In this document: positions 1 to 5,919 of the stretch, one piece after another
How positions within the stretch are numbered: the first letter of the stretch is position 1
How the letters are laid out: each line of letters begins with the position of its first letter
Made by a program: the position numbers and the translations under genes
Assembly (NCBI GenBank): GCA_003505715.1
Contig: DNXU01000614.1
Location: 234-15,657, forward strand
Reading direction: 5' to 3'
DNA from: Cyanobacteria bacterium UBA8803
Lineage (GTDB): Bacteria > Cyanobacteriota > Cyanobacteriia > Cyanobacteriales > Coleofasciculaceae
Length of the DNA stretch: 15,424 nucleotides
The notes under the pieces: generated by a model
What the model saw: the letters and a program-made list of their open reading frames with translations, nothing else
The model's database searches: none
What the model was told of the DNA's origin: nothing

Positions 1-1040
1 CGACGGGTATTGGTTCTGTTGGTTTACTGGAATCTCTGCCTTTTGTGGTGCCAACTTTAGAAATCCAACGTCGCGCTAAACAGTACTTGCAGCAGCATCC
101 GCCGGATCTGGTAGTGCTGATTGACTATATGGGCCCCAATCTGGGTATTGGTAGTTTTATCCGGCGTCGTTTACCCCAGGTGCCGATAGTTTATTATATT
201 GCTCCCCAGGATTGGGTCTGGTCGGCTCGATCGATTGTGCCCCGCGATACGATGACTATTGTTGAGATGACAGACCAACTGTTGGCTGTTTTTCCAGAAG
301 AAGCCCGTTATTTTGAAAAAAAAGGCGCTTCAGTAACATGGGTAGGTCATCCCTTAGTCGATCGGATGCGATCGGCACCAACGCGGCAGGAAGCAAGGTC
401 AGCTTTGGGAATTGCACCGGAACAGATGGCGATCGCGCTTGTCCCAGCTTCTAGGCGGCAAGAGCTAAAATATATGATGCCGATCGCTTTTGAGGCAGCT
501 CGGCAACTCCAGTTGCAAATGGGGAATGATGACAACGGAGAAGTACTAACTGCCAATTCCCAATCCCCCCTATTCTGGATTCCTTTATCACTAGAAACCT
601 ATCGACCTGCTATTGAAAGAGCCATACAACATTATGGGTTGCGGGCAACTTTGGTTGCCGGACAAACTACTGAAGTATTAGCCGCTGCCGATCTAGCAAT
701 TACCAAGTCTGGTACGGTGAACTTGGAACTAGCGCTTTTAAATGTGCCGCAGGTAGTTTTCTACCGAGTTAGTCCTTTAACTTACTGGATTGGTCAGGTT
801 TTAAAGTTTTCTATTCCTTTTATGTCGCCACCTAACTTGGTGGTGATGCGAGCGATCGTGCCAGAATTGTTACAAGACCAAGCCACACCTGGCAACGTTG
901 TTAAAGAAGCTTTAGACCTTCTTTTCAACCCCCAGAGGCATCAGCAAACCCTGGCAGATTACCAAGAAATGCGGCAGTTATTGGGAGATGTGGGAGTATG
1001 CGATCGCGCTGCTAAGGAAATTCTTCAGCTAGCCAGCTAA
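1..1040 (+). CDS. lpxB: Lipid-A-disaccharide synthase LpxB, 5'-truncated by window edge
   Basis: LpxB joins UDP-2,3-diacylglucosamine to lipid X to make the tetraacyl disaccharide of lipid A, working at the inner face of the cytoplasmic membrane. The frame is open from base 3, and about 345 residues are visible, so only a few tens of N-terminal residues are missing compared with the usual 380-400. Family landmarks are clear: VVLIDYMGPNLGIG, then YYIAPQDWVWS (compare the YYISPQVWAW block), LLAVFPEEARYFEKKG, VTWVGHPLVDR, and near the C-terminus the donor-binding stretch KSGTVNLELALLNVPQVV followed by YRVSPLTYWIG. A GTG at 45 could be taken as a start, but the residues before it (GIGSVGLLESLPFVVP) fit the family, so the true start lies outside the window. 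It ends in TAA over a small hairpin. This is a core envelope gene, unlike the accessory genes that follow. Confidence 0.95.
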   Translation, partial: TGIGSVGLLESLPFVVPTLEIQRRAKQYLQQHPPDLVVLIDYMGPNLGIGSFIRRRLPQVPIVYYIAPQDWVWSARSIVPRDTMTIVEMTDQLLAVFPEEARYFEKKGASVTWVGHPLVDRMRSAPTRQEARSALGIAPEQMAIALVPASRRQELKYMMPIAFEAARQLQLQMGNDDNGEVLTANSQSPLFWIPLSLETYRPAIERAIQHYGLRATLVAGQTTEVLAAADLAITKSGTVNLELALLNVPQVVFYRVSPLTYWIGQVLKFSIPFMSPPNLVVMRAIVPELLQDQATPGNVVKEALDLLFNPQRHQQTLADYQEMRQLLGDVGVCDRAAKEILQLAS

Positions 1041-1061
1041 AGGCTTGATAAATCAAGCTTT
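1040..1061 (+). terminator. Stem-loop at the end of lpxB, possible weak terminator
   Basis: A 9-bp stem with one G-U pair (1040-1048 with 1053-1061) closes a TAAA loop and overlaps the lpxB stop codon. Only a short T run follows, so rho-independent termination would be weak. It may instead protect the mRNA 3' end. Confidence 0.4.
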
Positions 1062-1150
1062 CTGTTGGCTCGTCACCCCTTCAGGAGTTAGAACAAAAAA
1101 TTGCGGCATTAGGTATTGCCTACCCTACATTTTTCACCGGATAGTATGGG

Positions 1151-1173
1151 TATAGTTTCATAAGAGTATGAAA
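1151..1173 (+). promoter_or_regulatory. -10-like box and perfect inverted repeat before the DUF433 gene
   Basis: TATAGT at 1151-1156 resembles a -10 box, though no good -35 is visible. It abuts a perfect 7-bp inverted repeat, TTTCATA (1156-1162) and TATGAAA (1167-1173), with loop AGAG. The ATG of the next gene is two bases later. The purine run AAGAG (1162-1166), 8 bases before the ATG, is the only Shine-Dalgarno candidate and lies in the loop. The element could be the operator through which the antitoxin represses its own operon, or an RNA hairpin controlling ribosome access. Both are inferences. Confidence 0.45.
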
Positions 1174-1174
1174 T

Positions 1175-1549
1175 ATGATTCCTGCATCAAACCAGCAAAC
1201 CTCTATCATCCGTACAGAACGTGGGCTGACGATCGCGGGCACACGCATCACCCTTTACGACGTAATGGACTATGTGACGGCTCAGTATCCGCCTAAGTTT
1301 ATTCAAGGATTATTTGATCTCACACAAGAGCAAATTGATGTTGCTCTAGCTTATATTGAGGCTCATCGTGGAGAAGTAGAAGCTGAGTACCAACAAGTTC
1401 TCAAAGACGCTGAAGAACTTCGACAGTACTACGAAGAGCAGAATCGCGAACGGGTGGCGCGAAGTGCAGCAAAACCACCCAAGCCTGGAACTGAAGCTGC
1501 CTGGGAGAAGCTTCGAGCAGCTAAGGCAAAGCGTGAGCCCAAAGTATGA
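1175..1549 (+). CDS. DUF433 family antitoxin-like protein
   Basis: This 124-aa protein matches the DUF433 type common in cyanobacteria, a small helix-turn-helix-like fold found as the antitoxin half of toxin-antitoxin pairs. Residues about 10-60 carry the domain: IIRTERGLTIAGTRITLYDVMDYV, then QYPPKFIQGLFDLTQEQIDVALAYIEAHR. The rest is a charged helical tail (EVEAEYQQVLKDAEELRQYYEEQNRERV) ending in a basic, proline- and lysine-rich segment that probably embraces the toxin. Its stop overlaps the next start (ATGA at 1546-1549), so the two are translationally coupled, as is normal for such pairs. A perfect inverted repeat directly before the start is a plausible autoregulatory site. The role is inferred from family and context, not shown. 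Confidence 0.8.
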   Translation: MIPASNQQTSIIRTERGLTIAGTRITLYDVMDYVTAQYPPKFIQGLFDLTQEQIDVALAYIEAHRGEVEAEYQQVLKDAEELRQYYEEQNRERVARSAAKPPKPGTEAAWEKLRAAKAKREPKV

Positions 1550-1941
1550 TTTTTTTGATCGATCATAATCTCAAAGGTCATGCTTTGGTTTTCTTTGGCG
1601 CGATCGCATCGCAGGGTTGGCTAGATATTGTCCCAATTCAGTTTGTCACATTCGACGACATGGATTTGTCGATCGACAGCGATGACAGGGTGGTTTGGCG
1701 ACTTGCTCAAGAGAATCAGATGATTTTGCTGACTGCCAACCGCAGCATGAAAGGGAAAGATTCATTGGAACAGGTCATGCGTGAAGAAAACACGTCAGAG
1801 TCTTTGCCTGTCATCACGGTTAGCAATACAGATCGGCTTCTGAATGACTCTGAGTATCGAGGTCGGTGTGTTGAAAGTCTGATCGAAATCGTGCTTGATA
1901 TTGATACCTATCGAGGTGCGAGGCGAATCTTCATTCCGTAG
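1546..1941 (+). CDS. PIN-like toxin partner of the DUF433 protein
   Basis: This 131-aa protein is of the type that follows DUF433 genes in many cyanobacteria. It begins MIFLIDHNLKGHAL, resembling the first strand and acidic residue (FLVDENL) of DUF5615/PIN-like RNases. It continues with TFDDMDLSIDSDDRVVWRLAQENQMILLTANRSMKGKDSLEQVMREEN and ends in RRIFIP. The usual acidic TRD motif after the fourth strand appears here as TANR, so the metal site differs from classic PIN domains and cleavage activity should not be assumed. Database records sometimes give this family enzyme names (for example an acyl-carrier malonyltransferase) that the sequence does not support. It overlaps its partner by 4 bp and ends in TAG. 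An attC-like hairpin begins 46 bases downstream. Confidence 0.75.
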   Translation: MIFLIDHNLKGHALVFFGAIASQGWLDIVPIQFVTFDDMDLSIDSDDRVVWRLAQENQMILLTANRSMKGKDSLEQVMREENTSESLPVITVSNTDRLLNDSEYRGRCVESLIEIVLDIDTYRGARRIFIP

Positions 1942-1987
1942 TGTTCTTAAACCGTTGGTAATCTCGTTCATACTGATAGGAAAAACG

Positions 1988-2074
1988 GCATAACAATCCT
2001 AATGCACCCGACCGTTAAGAGGTTATCTGTTGGAGTTGTAGGTAACTGGCGGCGGGTGATTGGGAACGCATTTC
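1988..2074 (+). repeat. attC-like hairpin repeat, copy 1 (right core degenerate)
   Basis: The left core is GCATAAC (1988-1994). An imperfect stem pairs 1998-2014 with 2050-2064. G2004 and A2011 bulge from the left arm, T2000-G2062 is a wobble, and the loop is about 35 bases. The expected right core GTTRRRY is replaced by GCATTTC (2068-2074), so if this is an attC site it is decayed. Similarity to copy 2 (5832-5919) extends upstream to TAGG at 1977. The stem differs from copy 2 at TAAT versus GCTT, with matching changes on the other arm, so the structure has been conserved. The 3' side also forms an alternative small hairpin, GGGAA with TTCCC (2062-2076). Confidence 0.5.
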
Positions 2075-2224
2075 CCCCCACAATTCAACACATGGGTATA
2101 AATCATCTGTTGTGAAAGAAAATGAAATCTGTTATGTAGTATGGGTAGGACTTTTCTGCACAGCAGAGTATCGATCGGATGCGAATGTTAAACTTGATAC
2201 AGAAACAATTAGGAGGCGATCGCT

Positions 2225-2422
2225 GTGGCTTCTATCACCATCGATCTTTCAGATAGTCAATTTCAAAAGCTACAAGATTTGGCAACAGTGCATGGAATTG
2301 CGCTCGAAGTTCTGTTGAAGGCAAGCTTGGAGGATTGGCTCAACTCTCAAAAGAGCGAGTTTGTTGATGCAGCCAATTATGTGCTGGCGAAGAATGCTGA
2401 ACTTTATCGACGCTTAGCCTAG
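2225..2422 (+). CDS. Small antitoxin-like protein without its usual toxin
   Basis: This 65-aa protein begins at GTG, chosen because a perfect AGGAGG (2211-2216) sits 8 bases before it. The N-terminal ASITIDLSDSQFQKLQDLATVHGIALEVLLKASLEDWL has the strand-helix-helix look of a ribbon-helix-helix DNA-binding protein. The C-terminus AANYVLAKNAELYRRLA matches antitoxins that in many bacteria precede a Doc/Fic-type death-on-curing toxin, where this tail covers the toxin. No Doc-like gene follows: the next gene, 40 bases on, is a Uma2 nuclease. It is therefore either an orphan antitoxin or has been re-paired. It ends in TAG. The 280 bases upstream hold attC-like copy 1 and no other gene I can support. 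Confidence 0.7.
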   Translation: MASITIDLSDSQFQKLQDLATVHGIALEVLLKASLEDWLNSQKSEFVDAANYVLAKNAELYRRLA

Positions 2423-2462
2423 TAAATTACTATTATTAGTTTTGTATTAACGGAGTATTTTT

Positions 2463-3071
2463 ATGATAGCAGCACGAGATAAAGATCGGCACTTTACGCC
2501 TGAAGAGTATTTTGCTTGGGAAGAGAAGCAGCTAGAAAAGCACGAACTGATCGATGGTCGTGTTTATGCAATGAGTGGAGGCACTAAAAATCATAGTGCG
2601 ATCGCTATCAATTTCTTGTTGTCGATTAGACCTCATCTGCGAGGAAGTAATTGTAATGTTTTTAACTCAGATTTAAAGGTTAACATTCTCAATACTCCTA
2701 ACTATACTTATCCAGATTTGAGTGTTACTTGTGACGATCGAGATCGCGAGAATGCGATGTATATTACTTATCCCTGCCTGATTGTGGAGGTTTTATCCGA
2801 TAGTACCGAAGCCTACGATCGCGGGAATAACTTTGAAAATTATCGCCGCAATCCTTGTCTTGTTGATTATGTACTCGTAAGCTCTGATGAAGTTGCGATC
2901 GATATCTATCATAAAAATGATGCTGGTGAATGGACGATCGTTAGCTATCGAGAGGGCGATCGAGTCGAGTTGAAAAGTATCAATCTAAGTTTGCCGATCG
3001 AGCAATTTTATGAAGAAATTGTTTTCGAGCCACAGCCTGAAATTTTTTCTCAGGAGGGGCGATCGCGCTGA
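2463..3071 (+). CDS. Uma2 family (DUF820) PD-(D/E)XK nuclease-like protein
   Basis: This 202-aa protein is a member of the Uma2 family, greatly expanded in cyanobacteria and assigned to the restriction-endonuclease-like fold, with no settled function. Family landmarks are: FTPEEYFAWEEKQLEKHELIDGRVYAMSGGT with the helix glutamate and the following H44; YPDLSVTCD, with D85 as the likely metal-binding aspartate; CLIVEVLSDSTEAYDRG, with E109; and the helix after it. In most relatives that helix reads DRGDKFxxYR and its lysine is thought to be catalytic. Here it reads DRGNNFENYRR, so N123 stands in that place and activity is doubtful. The start is supported by GGAG 8 bases before the ATG. It stands 40 bases after the small antitoxin gene, perhaps co-transcribed. 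The 3' end runs into a HIP1 sequence. Confidence 0.85.
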   Translation: MIAARDKDRHFTPEEYFAWEEKQLEKHELIDGRVYAMSGGTKNHSAIAINFLLSIRPHLRGSNCNVFNSDLKVNILNTPNYTYPDLSVTCDDRDRENAMYITYPCLIVEVLSDSTEAYDRGNNFENYRRNPCLVDYVLVSSDEVAIDIYHKNDAGEWTIVSYREGDRVELKSINLSLPIEQFYEEIVFEPQPEIFSQEGRSR

Positions 3072-3270
3072 TACACTGGCTCACATAGGCTATACCTTAC
3101 CCATTTCTTTGCCCTTTTGCCCAATTCAGAGGCTGATGAGGTCGAACCGATCTCGAATAATTGAGATCGCCTGTAGTTCTGATCGGGAGGGGCAATCGCT
3201 CATTAAGGAAAGCTGAAAGCGAGGGAATGTAGCACTGCCAAGACGAGCCACCTCCCCTGCAATAAACTCG
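3058..3270. repeat. Structured intergenic region after the Uma2 gene
   Basis: About 240 bases without a convincing gene. It contains an inverted repeat CGATCTC (3148-3154) with GAGATCG (3163-3169). A second, longer-range pair joins 3185-3193 (GGGAGGGGC) to 3247-3256 (GCCACCTCCC) with one bulge. Two words are shared exactly with the spacer at 6983-7083: GGCGATCGCGCTGAT (3058-3072) and GATCGCCTGTAGTTCT (3165-3180). It looks like remnants of dispersed cyanobacterial repeats rather than a regulatory RNA, but the latter is not excluded. Confidence 0.4.
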
Positions 3271-3272
3271 TA

Positions 3273-3281
3273 TGATATAAT
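3273..3281 (+). promoter_or_regulatory. Extended -10 promoter for the Phd/YoeB operon
   Basis: TGATATAAT is a perfect extended -10 element: TG, one base, then TATAAT at 3276-3281. No clear -35 is visible, as is common for extended -10 promoters. It lies about 30 bases before the first possible antitoxin codon, so the leader would be short or absent. Confidence 0.5.
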
Positions 3282-3310
3282 TGGCCTACCCTCCCAAAGA
3301 TTAGAGAGCA

Positions 3311-3547
3311 ATAATTCCCGTCAAAGTCGCTCAACAGCAATTGCAAGATTTGATCGATTCGGTAAGCCAGTCCCATCAGCCTATTATTATTGCTGGAAAG
3401 GGTAGCAATGCAATATTGTTATCTGAAGCTGATTGGGCATCGATGCAGGAAACACTATATCTTCTTTCAATTCCAGGAATGCGAGAATCAATTCGGCAAG
3501 GATTAGCAACACCAATTGAGGAGTGCGATCGGGAGTTGGAGTGGTGA
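3311..3547 (+). CDS. Phd/YefM family antitoxin with a non-standard start
   Basis: The antitoxin half of a type II pair: it binds the toxin and, as a dimer, represses the operon promoter. Residues run IPVKVAQQQLQDLIDSVSQSHQPI, IIAGKGSNAILLSEADW, then ETLYLLSIPGMRESIRQG and TPIEECDRELEW, all typical of YefM/Phd relatives. The N-terminal IPV...AQQQL strand and helix form the DNA-binding part. Family alignment places the start at ATA (3311) or ATT (3314), with a stop codon just before. No ATG or GTG exists there, and the first ordinary start, TTG at 3341, would delete the beginning of the DNA-binding region. Either a rare AUA/AUU start is used, or an original ATG has mutated to ATA. The GTGA overlap with the toxin gene indicates coupled translation. 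Confidence 0.8.
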   Translation: MIPVKVAQQQLQDLIDSVSQSHQPIIIAGKGSNAILLSEADWASMQETLYLLSIPGMRESIRQGLATPIEECDRELEW

Positions 3548-3864
3548 GTTGGAATTTGGTTTACACCAAACAAGCACAGAAAGATGCTAAAAAACTGGCT
3601 TCGAGCAATTTAAAAGATAAAGCACAAGCCTTACTAGATATTCTAAAATTCAATCCATTTCAGAATCCCCCACCCTATGAGAAATTAGTGGCAGATTTGG
3701 CAGGCGCATATTGGCGACGAATTAACATTCAGCATCGTCTGGTATATGAAGTAATTGACTCAGAAAATACGGTGAAGATTTTGCGGATGTGGACGCATTA
3801 TGAGCAATATCGATACAATTATGCGATCGCACCGGAATCTTTCGTCATAGTCATATCAGTTTAA
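3544..3864 (+). CDS. yoeB: YoeB/Txe family ribosome-dependent mRNA interferase toxin
   Basis: YoeB/Txe toxins bind the ribosome and cut mRNA in the A site. From GTG at 3544 the protein is 106 aa: MSWNLVYTKQAQKDAKKLASS, ending the core at VKILRMWTHYE. E46 (PYEKL), R65 (HRLVY) and H85 (THYE) align with the catalytic E46, R65 and H83 of E. coli YoeB, so it should be active. The GTG overlaps the antitoxin stop (GTGA, 3544-3547) and is preceded by GGAGTTGGAG. The alternative GTG at 3523 would add seven residues unlike the family. The last about 19 residues (QYRYNYAIAPESFVIVISV) extend beyond the normal end at THYE and cross a HIP1 site, so the original stop was probably lost. The tail overlaps the convergent gene by 9 bp. 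Confidence 0.88.
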   Translation: MSWNLVYTKQAQKDAKKLASSNLKDKAQALLDILKFNPFQNPPPYEKLVADLAGAYWRRINIQHRLVYEVIDSENTVKILRMWTHYEQYRYNYAIAPESFVIVISV

Positions 3865-4377
3865 ATTGAAGTTGTCAGGACGTGCGGGAAAATTCAACTC
3901 GGTTTTGACAAGCCAGCGATCGATGATTTGATAAATTTGGTCGATCTGTTGACTGGAATAGCCATTTGCCAACATCCAACTTTCAAACGGATTAGCGCCA
4001 GATGAAATATCTTGCAATATTGCCTCAAATTCTGATTCTGACATGCCGTAAATCATGAGAAGATCGGCTTGATTCGTAGGAATAATACCATCAGCCATTA
4101 GTTGCACGATCGGGTGTTGGCTTTCTTGCACTAGAACTAATAAAAGATCGCGGATGTCGCTTTGGCGATCGACAGTTAAACGGCGTTCCTCCATTTGCCG
4201 ATTAAGTTGAAGTTGGACGCGACTGATACCACCACTCGTCAACCAGCTTCTGATATCATCGATCGCGCTTGATGTGAGTCCAAATCGATCTGTTTGTAAT
4301 AAGGCGATCGCTCCTTCAAAACTCCTACGGAGAACAGAGCGCCAATCATCATGTTCTAGATATTCAATTAGTGCCAT
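3856..4377 (-). CDS. Hypothetical protein, 173 aa, not recognised
   Basis: I do not recognise this family. The protein is acidic and mostly helical in appearance, with no signal peptide, membrane segment or cysteine cluster. It starts MALIEYLEHDDWRSVLRRSFEGAIALL, an amphipathic beginning. Its second half, QADLLMIYGMSESEFEAILQDI followed by PFESWMLANGYSSQQIDQIYQIIDRW, reads like two helical-hairpin units. It is the only intact minus-strand gene in the island. It runs convergently into the YoeB gene with a 9-bp overlap and starts just downstream of the AAA remnant on the same strand. Residues 44-61 (SWLTSGGISRVQLQLNRQ) are encoded by a 56-bp stretch that reappears exactly at 9273-9328. It could be an intact gene or a fragment of something longer; an in-frame stop lies about 20 codons upstream of the ATG. 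Confidence 0.6.
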   Translation of the reverse strand: MALIEYLEHDDWRSVLRRSFEGAIALLQTDRFGLTSSAIDDIRSWLTSGGISRVQLQLNRQMEERRLTVDRQSDIRDLLLVLVQESQHPIVQLMADGIIPTNQADLLMIYGMSESEFEAILQDISSGANPFESWMLANGYSSQQIDQIYQIIDRWLVKTELNFPARPDNFNLN

Positions 4378-4424
4378 GTCTAGTGGTATTGGACAAATGG
4401 GGATATTTCGTCTTTACTAATTGT

Positions 4425-4553
4425 AGGTGCGCGAACGACAAAATAGCTCCGCTGTTGAATGAGTTACTCCAAATCGGGCAATCGTGCGATGGCAGAGAGC
4501 ATATAGCGGATATCTTCTTGGCAAAGACCTACAATATTGAACCACTTCGGCAT
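4425..4553 (-). pseudogene. Remnant of an AAA-type ATPase gene (N-terminus only)
   Basis: Reading the minus strand from the ATG at 4553 gives MPKWFNIVGLCQEDIRYML and then ARLPDLE, a TAA stop (4466-4464), then LIQQRSYFVVRAP. This resembles the start of a large cyanobacterial family of AAA ATP-binding proteins, whose N-terminus reads roughly MPRWFNTAGPCxxDIHYMLPxxARLPxLExLIxQxxYFVxHAPRQTGKT. The resemblance stops at RAP, exactly where the Walker A loop (RQTGKT) should begin, and the frame continues with unrelated sequence. The TAA stands where relatives have glutamine, so a CAA to TAA change would explain it. The gene is therefore broken twice: by a stop, and by loss of everything from the P-loop on. 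Identification is from memory of the family consensus. Confidence 0.6.
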
Positions 4554-4812
4554 TGAATTGGCTTGGGTAGCAGACACTTTGAGTTTAAATGATTTTAGAT
4601 AGATCGTTGATGAAGTGTAAATGACGCGGCGCGATCGCAAGCCAAGAGATCCCGATTGGAAAAGGCTCGACAACGCAGTCAGGGAGCATTGTTACCCTCA
4701 CTCGCCTTGCCAAGGATTTAAAGCAGCTTGAGGCTTTTGATGGAGCGGTGTTTTGAGGGTAGCGGTGAGGCGATCGGCTAGAATTTAGTTGTCTTTTCCA
4801 GAAATAGGGGCT
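4554..4812. other. Non-coding stretch before the HEPN/zinc-ribbon gene
   Basis: About 260 bases with no gene I can support. An 8-bp inverted repeat, TACCCTCA (4693-4700) and TGAGGGTA (4754-4761), brackets a 53-base loop. TAGAAT at 4783-4788 could be a -10 box for the following gene. One plus-strand frame between 4636 and 4757 reads in a coding-like way, ending TLTRLAKDLKQLEAFDGAVF and a stop, but I do not recognise it. Confidence 0.3.
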
Positions 4813-5796
4813 ATGTCTCTTCTCAGTAACGCTATTGAGTCAGTACAAGTGGGTGTAGAAGATTACCTTACGGACGACAGCAAGAGATATCTGTCTTCTG
4901 TAAGAAATATTTGTGCTGGGATACTTCTTCTGTATAAAGAGAAGTTATGTCGATTGTCTCCTTCATATGATAAGGAGGTTCTAATCAAAAAAGATATAAG
5001 ACCGATTGATGATGGGCAAGGAAACATTATTTTCATAGGTACTGGCAAAAAGACAGTGGATGTTCAAGAAATTAAGGAAAGATTTAGTAGCCTGAAAATC
5101 ACTGTCGATTGGAAGAAGTTTGATGAGTTAAATCAACTTCGCAATAATATAGAGCATTACTATACAGATAAGTCTCCTGATGCAGTTCGTGAAGTCATCG
5201 CCAAATCGTTCATTCTGATTCGAGACTTCATAAGCGATTGTTTAGATGAGGAACCTCATCAACTTCTTGGCGATGTTTATTGGCAAGCTTTATTAAATAC
5301 AGCGGATGTTTATGAGGCAGAAGAAGCAGCCTGTCGGCAATCATTTGAAGATATCGAATTCAAACATCCAATTTTACAAGAAGCGGTAGAGCAAATCAGA
5401 TGTCCATCTTGTCACTCTAGCCTAATAAAAGCTAAGGATATCGATGAATTTAGTATCTTTACTTCATTGAGTTGTGGATCTTGTGGGAAAGCTTTTAAGT
5501 TTGGGGAGGTTATGGATGAATGTTTGGAAGATTGCGAACATCTTTCTGACTCTGAAGATGGCTTTGCATACTGTAGTGATTGTGAGTACACAGAACAACC
5601 TTCTGTAGTTCCTACAATCGATGATGAATGGTTCTGTCTGTCCTGCCTGACTACTCATGATGAAGCAGGTTTCTGTGGTTATTGTAGTGAATTTGTTACA
5701 GGAGACTTAGAGGACAGCTATATGTCAGGTTGCTTAATGTGTGATGGTCAGATGGGGCATTACATGACTTCGAGAGCCTATAATCGTGATGACTAA
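4813..5796 (+). CDS. HEPN-like protein with multiple zinc-ribbon cysteine pairs
   Basis: From ATG at 4813 the protein is 327 aa; an in-frame TTG at 4789 lacks a ribosome site. The N-terminal 150 residues look all-helical and contain LNQLRNNIEHYYTD, in which R110 and H115 form the R-x4-H signature of HEPN domains, the nuclease core of many RNA-cutting toxins and defence proteins. From about residue 197 the chain is rich in paired cysteines: C197/C200, C221/C224, C237/C241, C254/C257, C275/C278, C288/C291 and C307/C310. The first two pairs (RCPSCHSSL, SCGSCGKAF) look like one classic zinc ribbon; the rest form one or more further Zn-binding knuckles in an acidic context. I infer an RNA- or protein-binding C-terminal sensor attached to a HEPN domain. 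Function is unknown. An attC-like site begins 36 bases after the stop. Confidence 0.65.
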   Translation: MSLLSNAIESVQVGVEDYLTDDSKRYLSSVRNICAGILLLYKEKLCRLSPSYDKEVLIKKDIRPIDDGQGNIIFIGTGKKTVDVQEIKERFSSLKITVDWKKFDELNQLRNNIEHYYTDKSPDAVREVIAKSFILIRDFISDCLDEEPHQLLGDVYWQALLNTADVYEAEEAACRQSFEDIEFKHPILQEAVEQIRCPSCHSSLIKAKDIDEFSIFTSLSCGSCGKAFKFGEVMDECLEDCEHLSDSEDGFAYCSDCEYTEQPSVVPTIDDEWFCLSCLTTHDEAGFCGYCSEFVTGDLEDSYMSGCLMCDGQMGHYMTSRAYNRDD

Positions 5797-5831
5797 TCAA
5801 GAGCAATTCAAGGCGTTAGGTAAAAGCGGCT

Positions 5832-5919
5832 GCATAACAATCCGCTTGCACCCGACCGTTTGGAGCCTTTTCGTCGAGTTCGAGAGGCTGTTTGCGGCGG
5901 GTGAAGCGGGTCGTTAAGC
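5832..5919 (+). repeat. attC-like hairpin repeat, copy 2 (both core sites intact)
   Basis: The left core GCATAAC (5832-5838) and right core GTTAAGC (5913-5919, matching GTTRRRY) are complementary at 6 of 7 positions. Between them 5842-5858 pairs with 5895-5909, leaving G5848 and A5855 unpaired, with a loop of about 36 bases that itself folds (AGCCT with AGGCT). The 88-bp length, inverted cores and bulged bases on one arm are the features of integron attC sites. It lies 36 bases after a plus-strand gene, in the orientation expected for a cassette. An outer inverted pair, GTTAGG (5815-5820) and CCTAAC (5929-5934), is also present, so another kind of hairpin repeat or MITE remains possible. Confidence 0.55.

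Noticed and set aside
1062..1137. Coding-like stretch reading QELEQKIAALGIAYPTFF between lpxB and the DUF433 gene
   Set aside because: Too short, no start or ribosome site, and no family recognised; could be chance or an unidentifiable remnant.
3126..3311. Minus-strand open frame of 61 codons
   Set aside because: It would start at TTG, resembles no family I know, and its codons cross hairpins and repeat words shared with another spacer.
4636..4757. Possible gene fragment ending TLTRLAKDLKQLEAFDGAVF
   Set aside because: Reads like protein but has no start codon and matches nothing I recognise, so it was not annotated as a gene.
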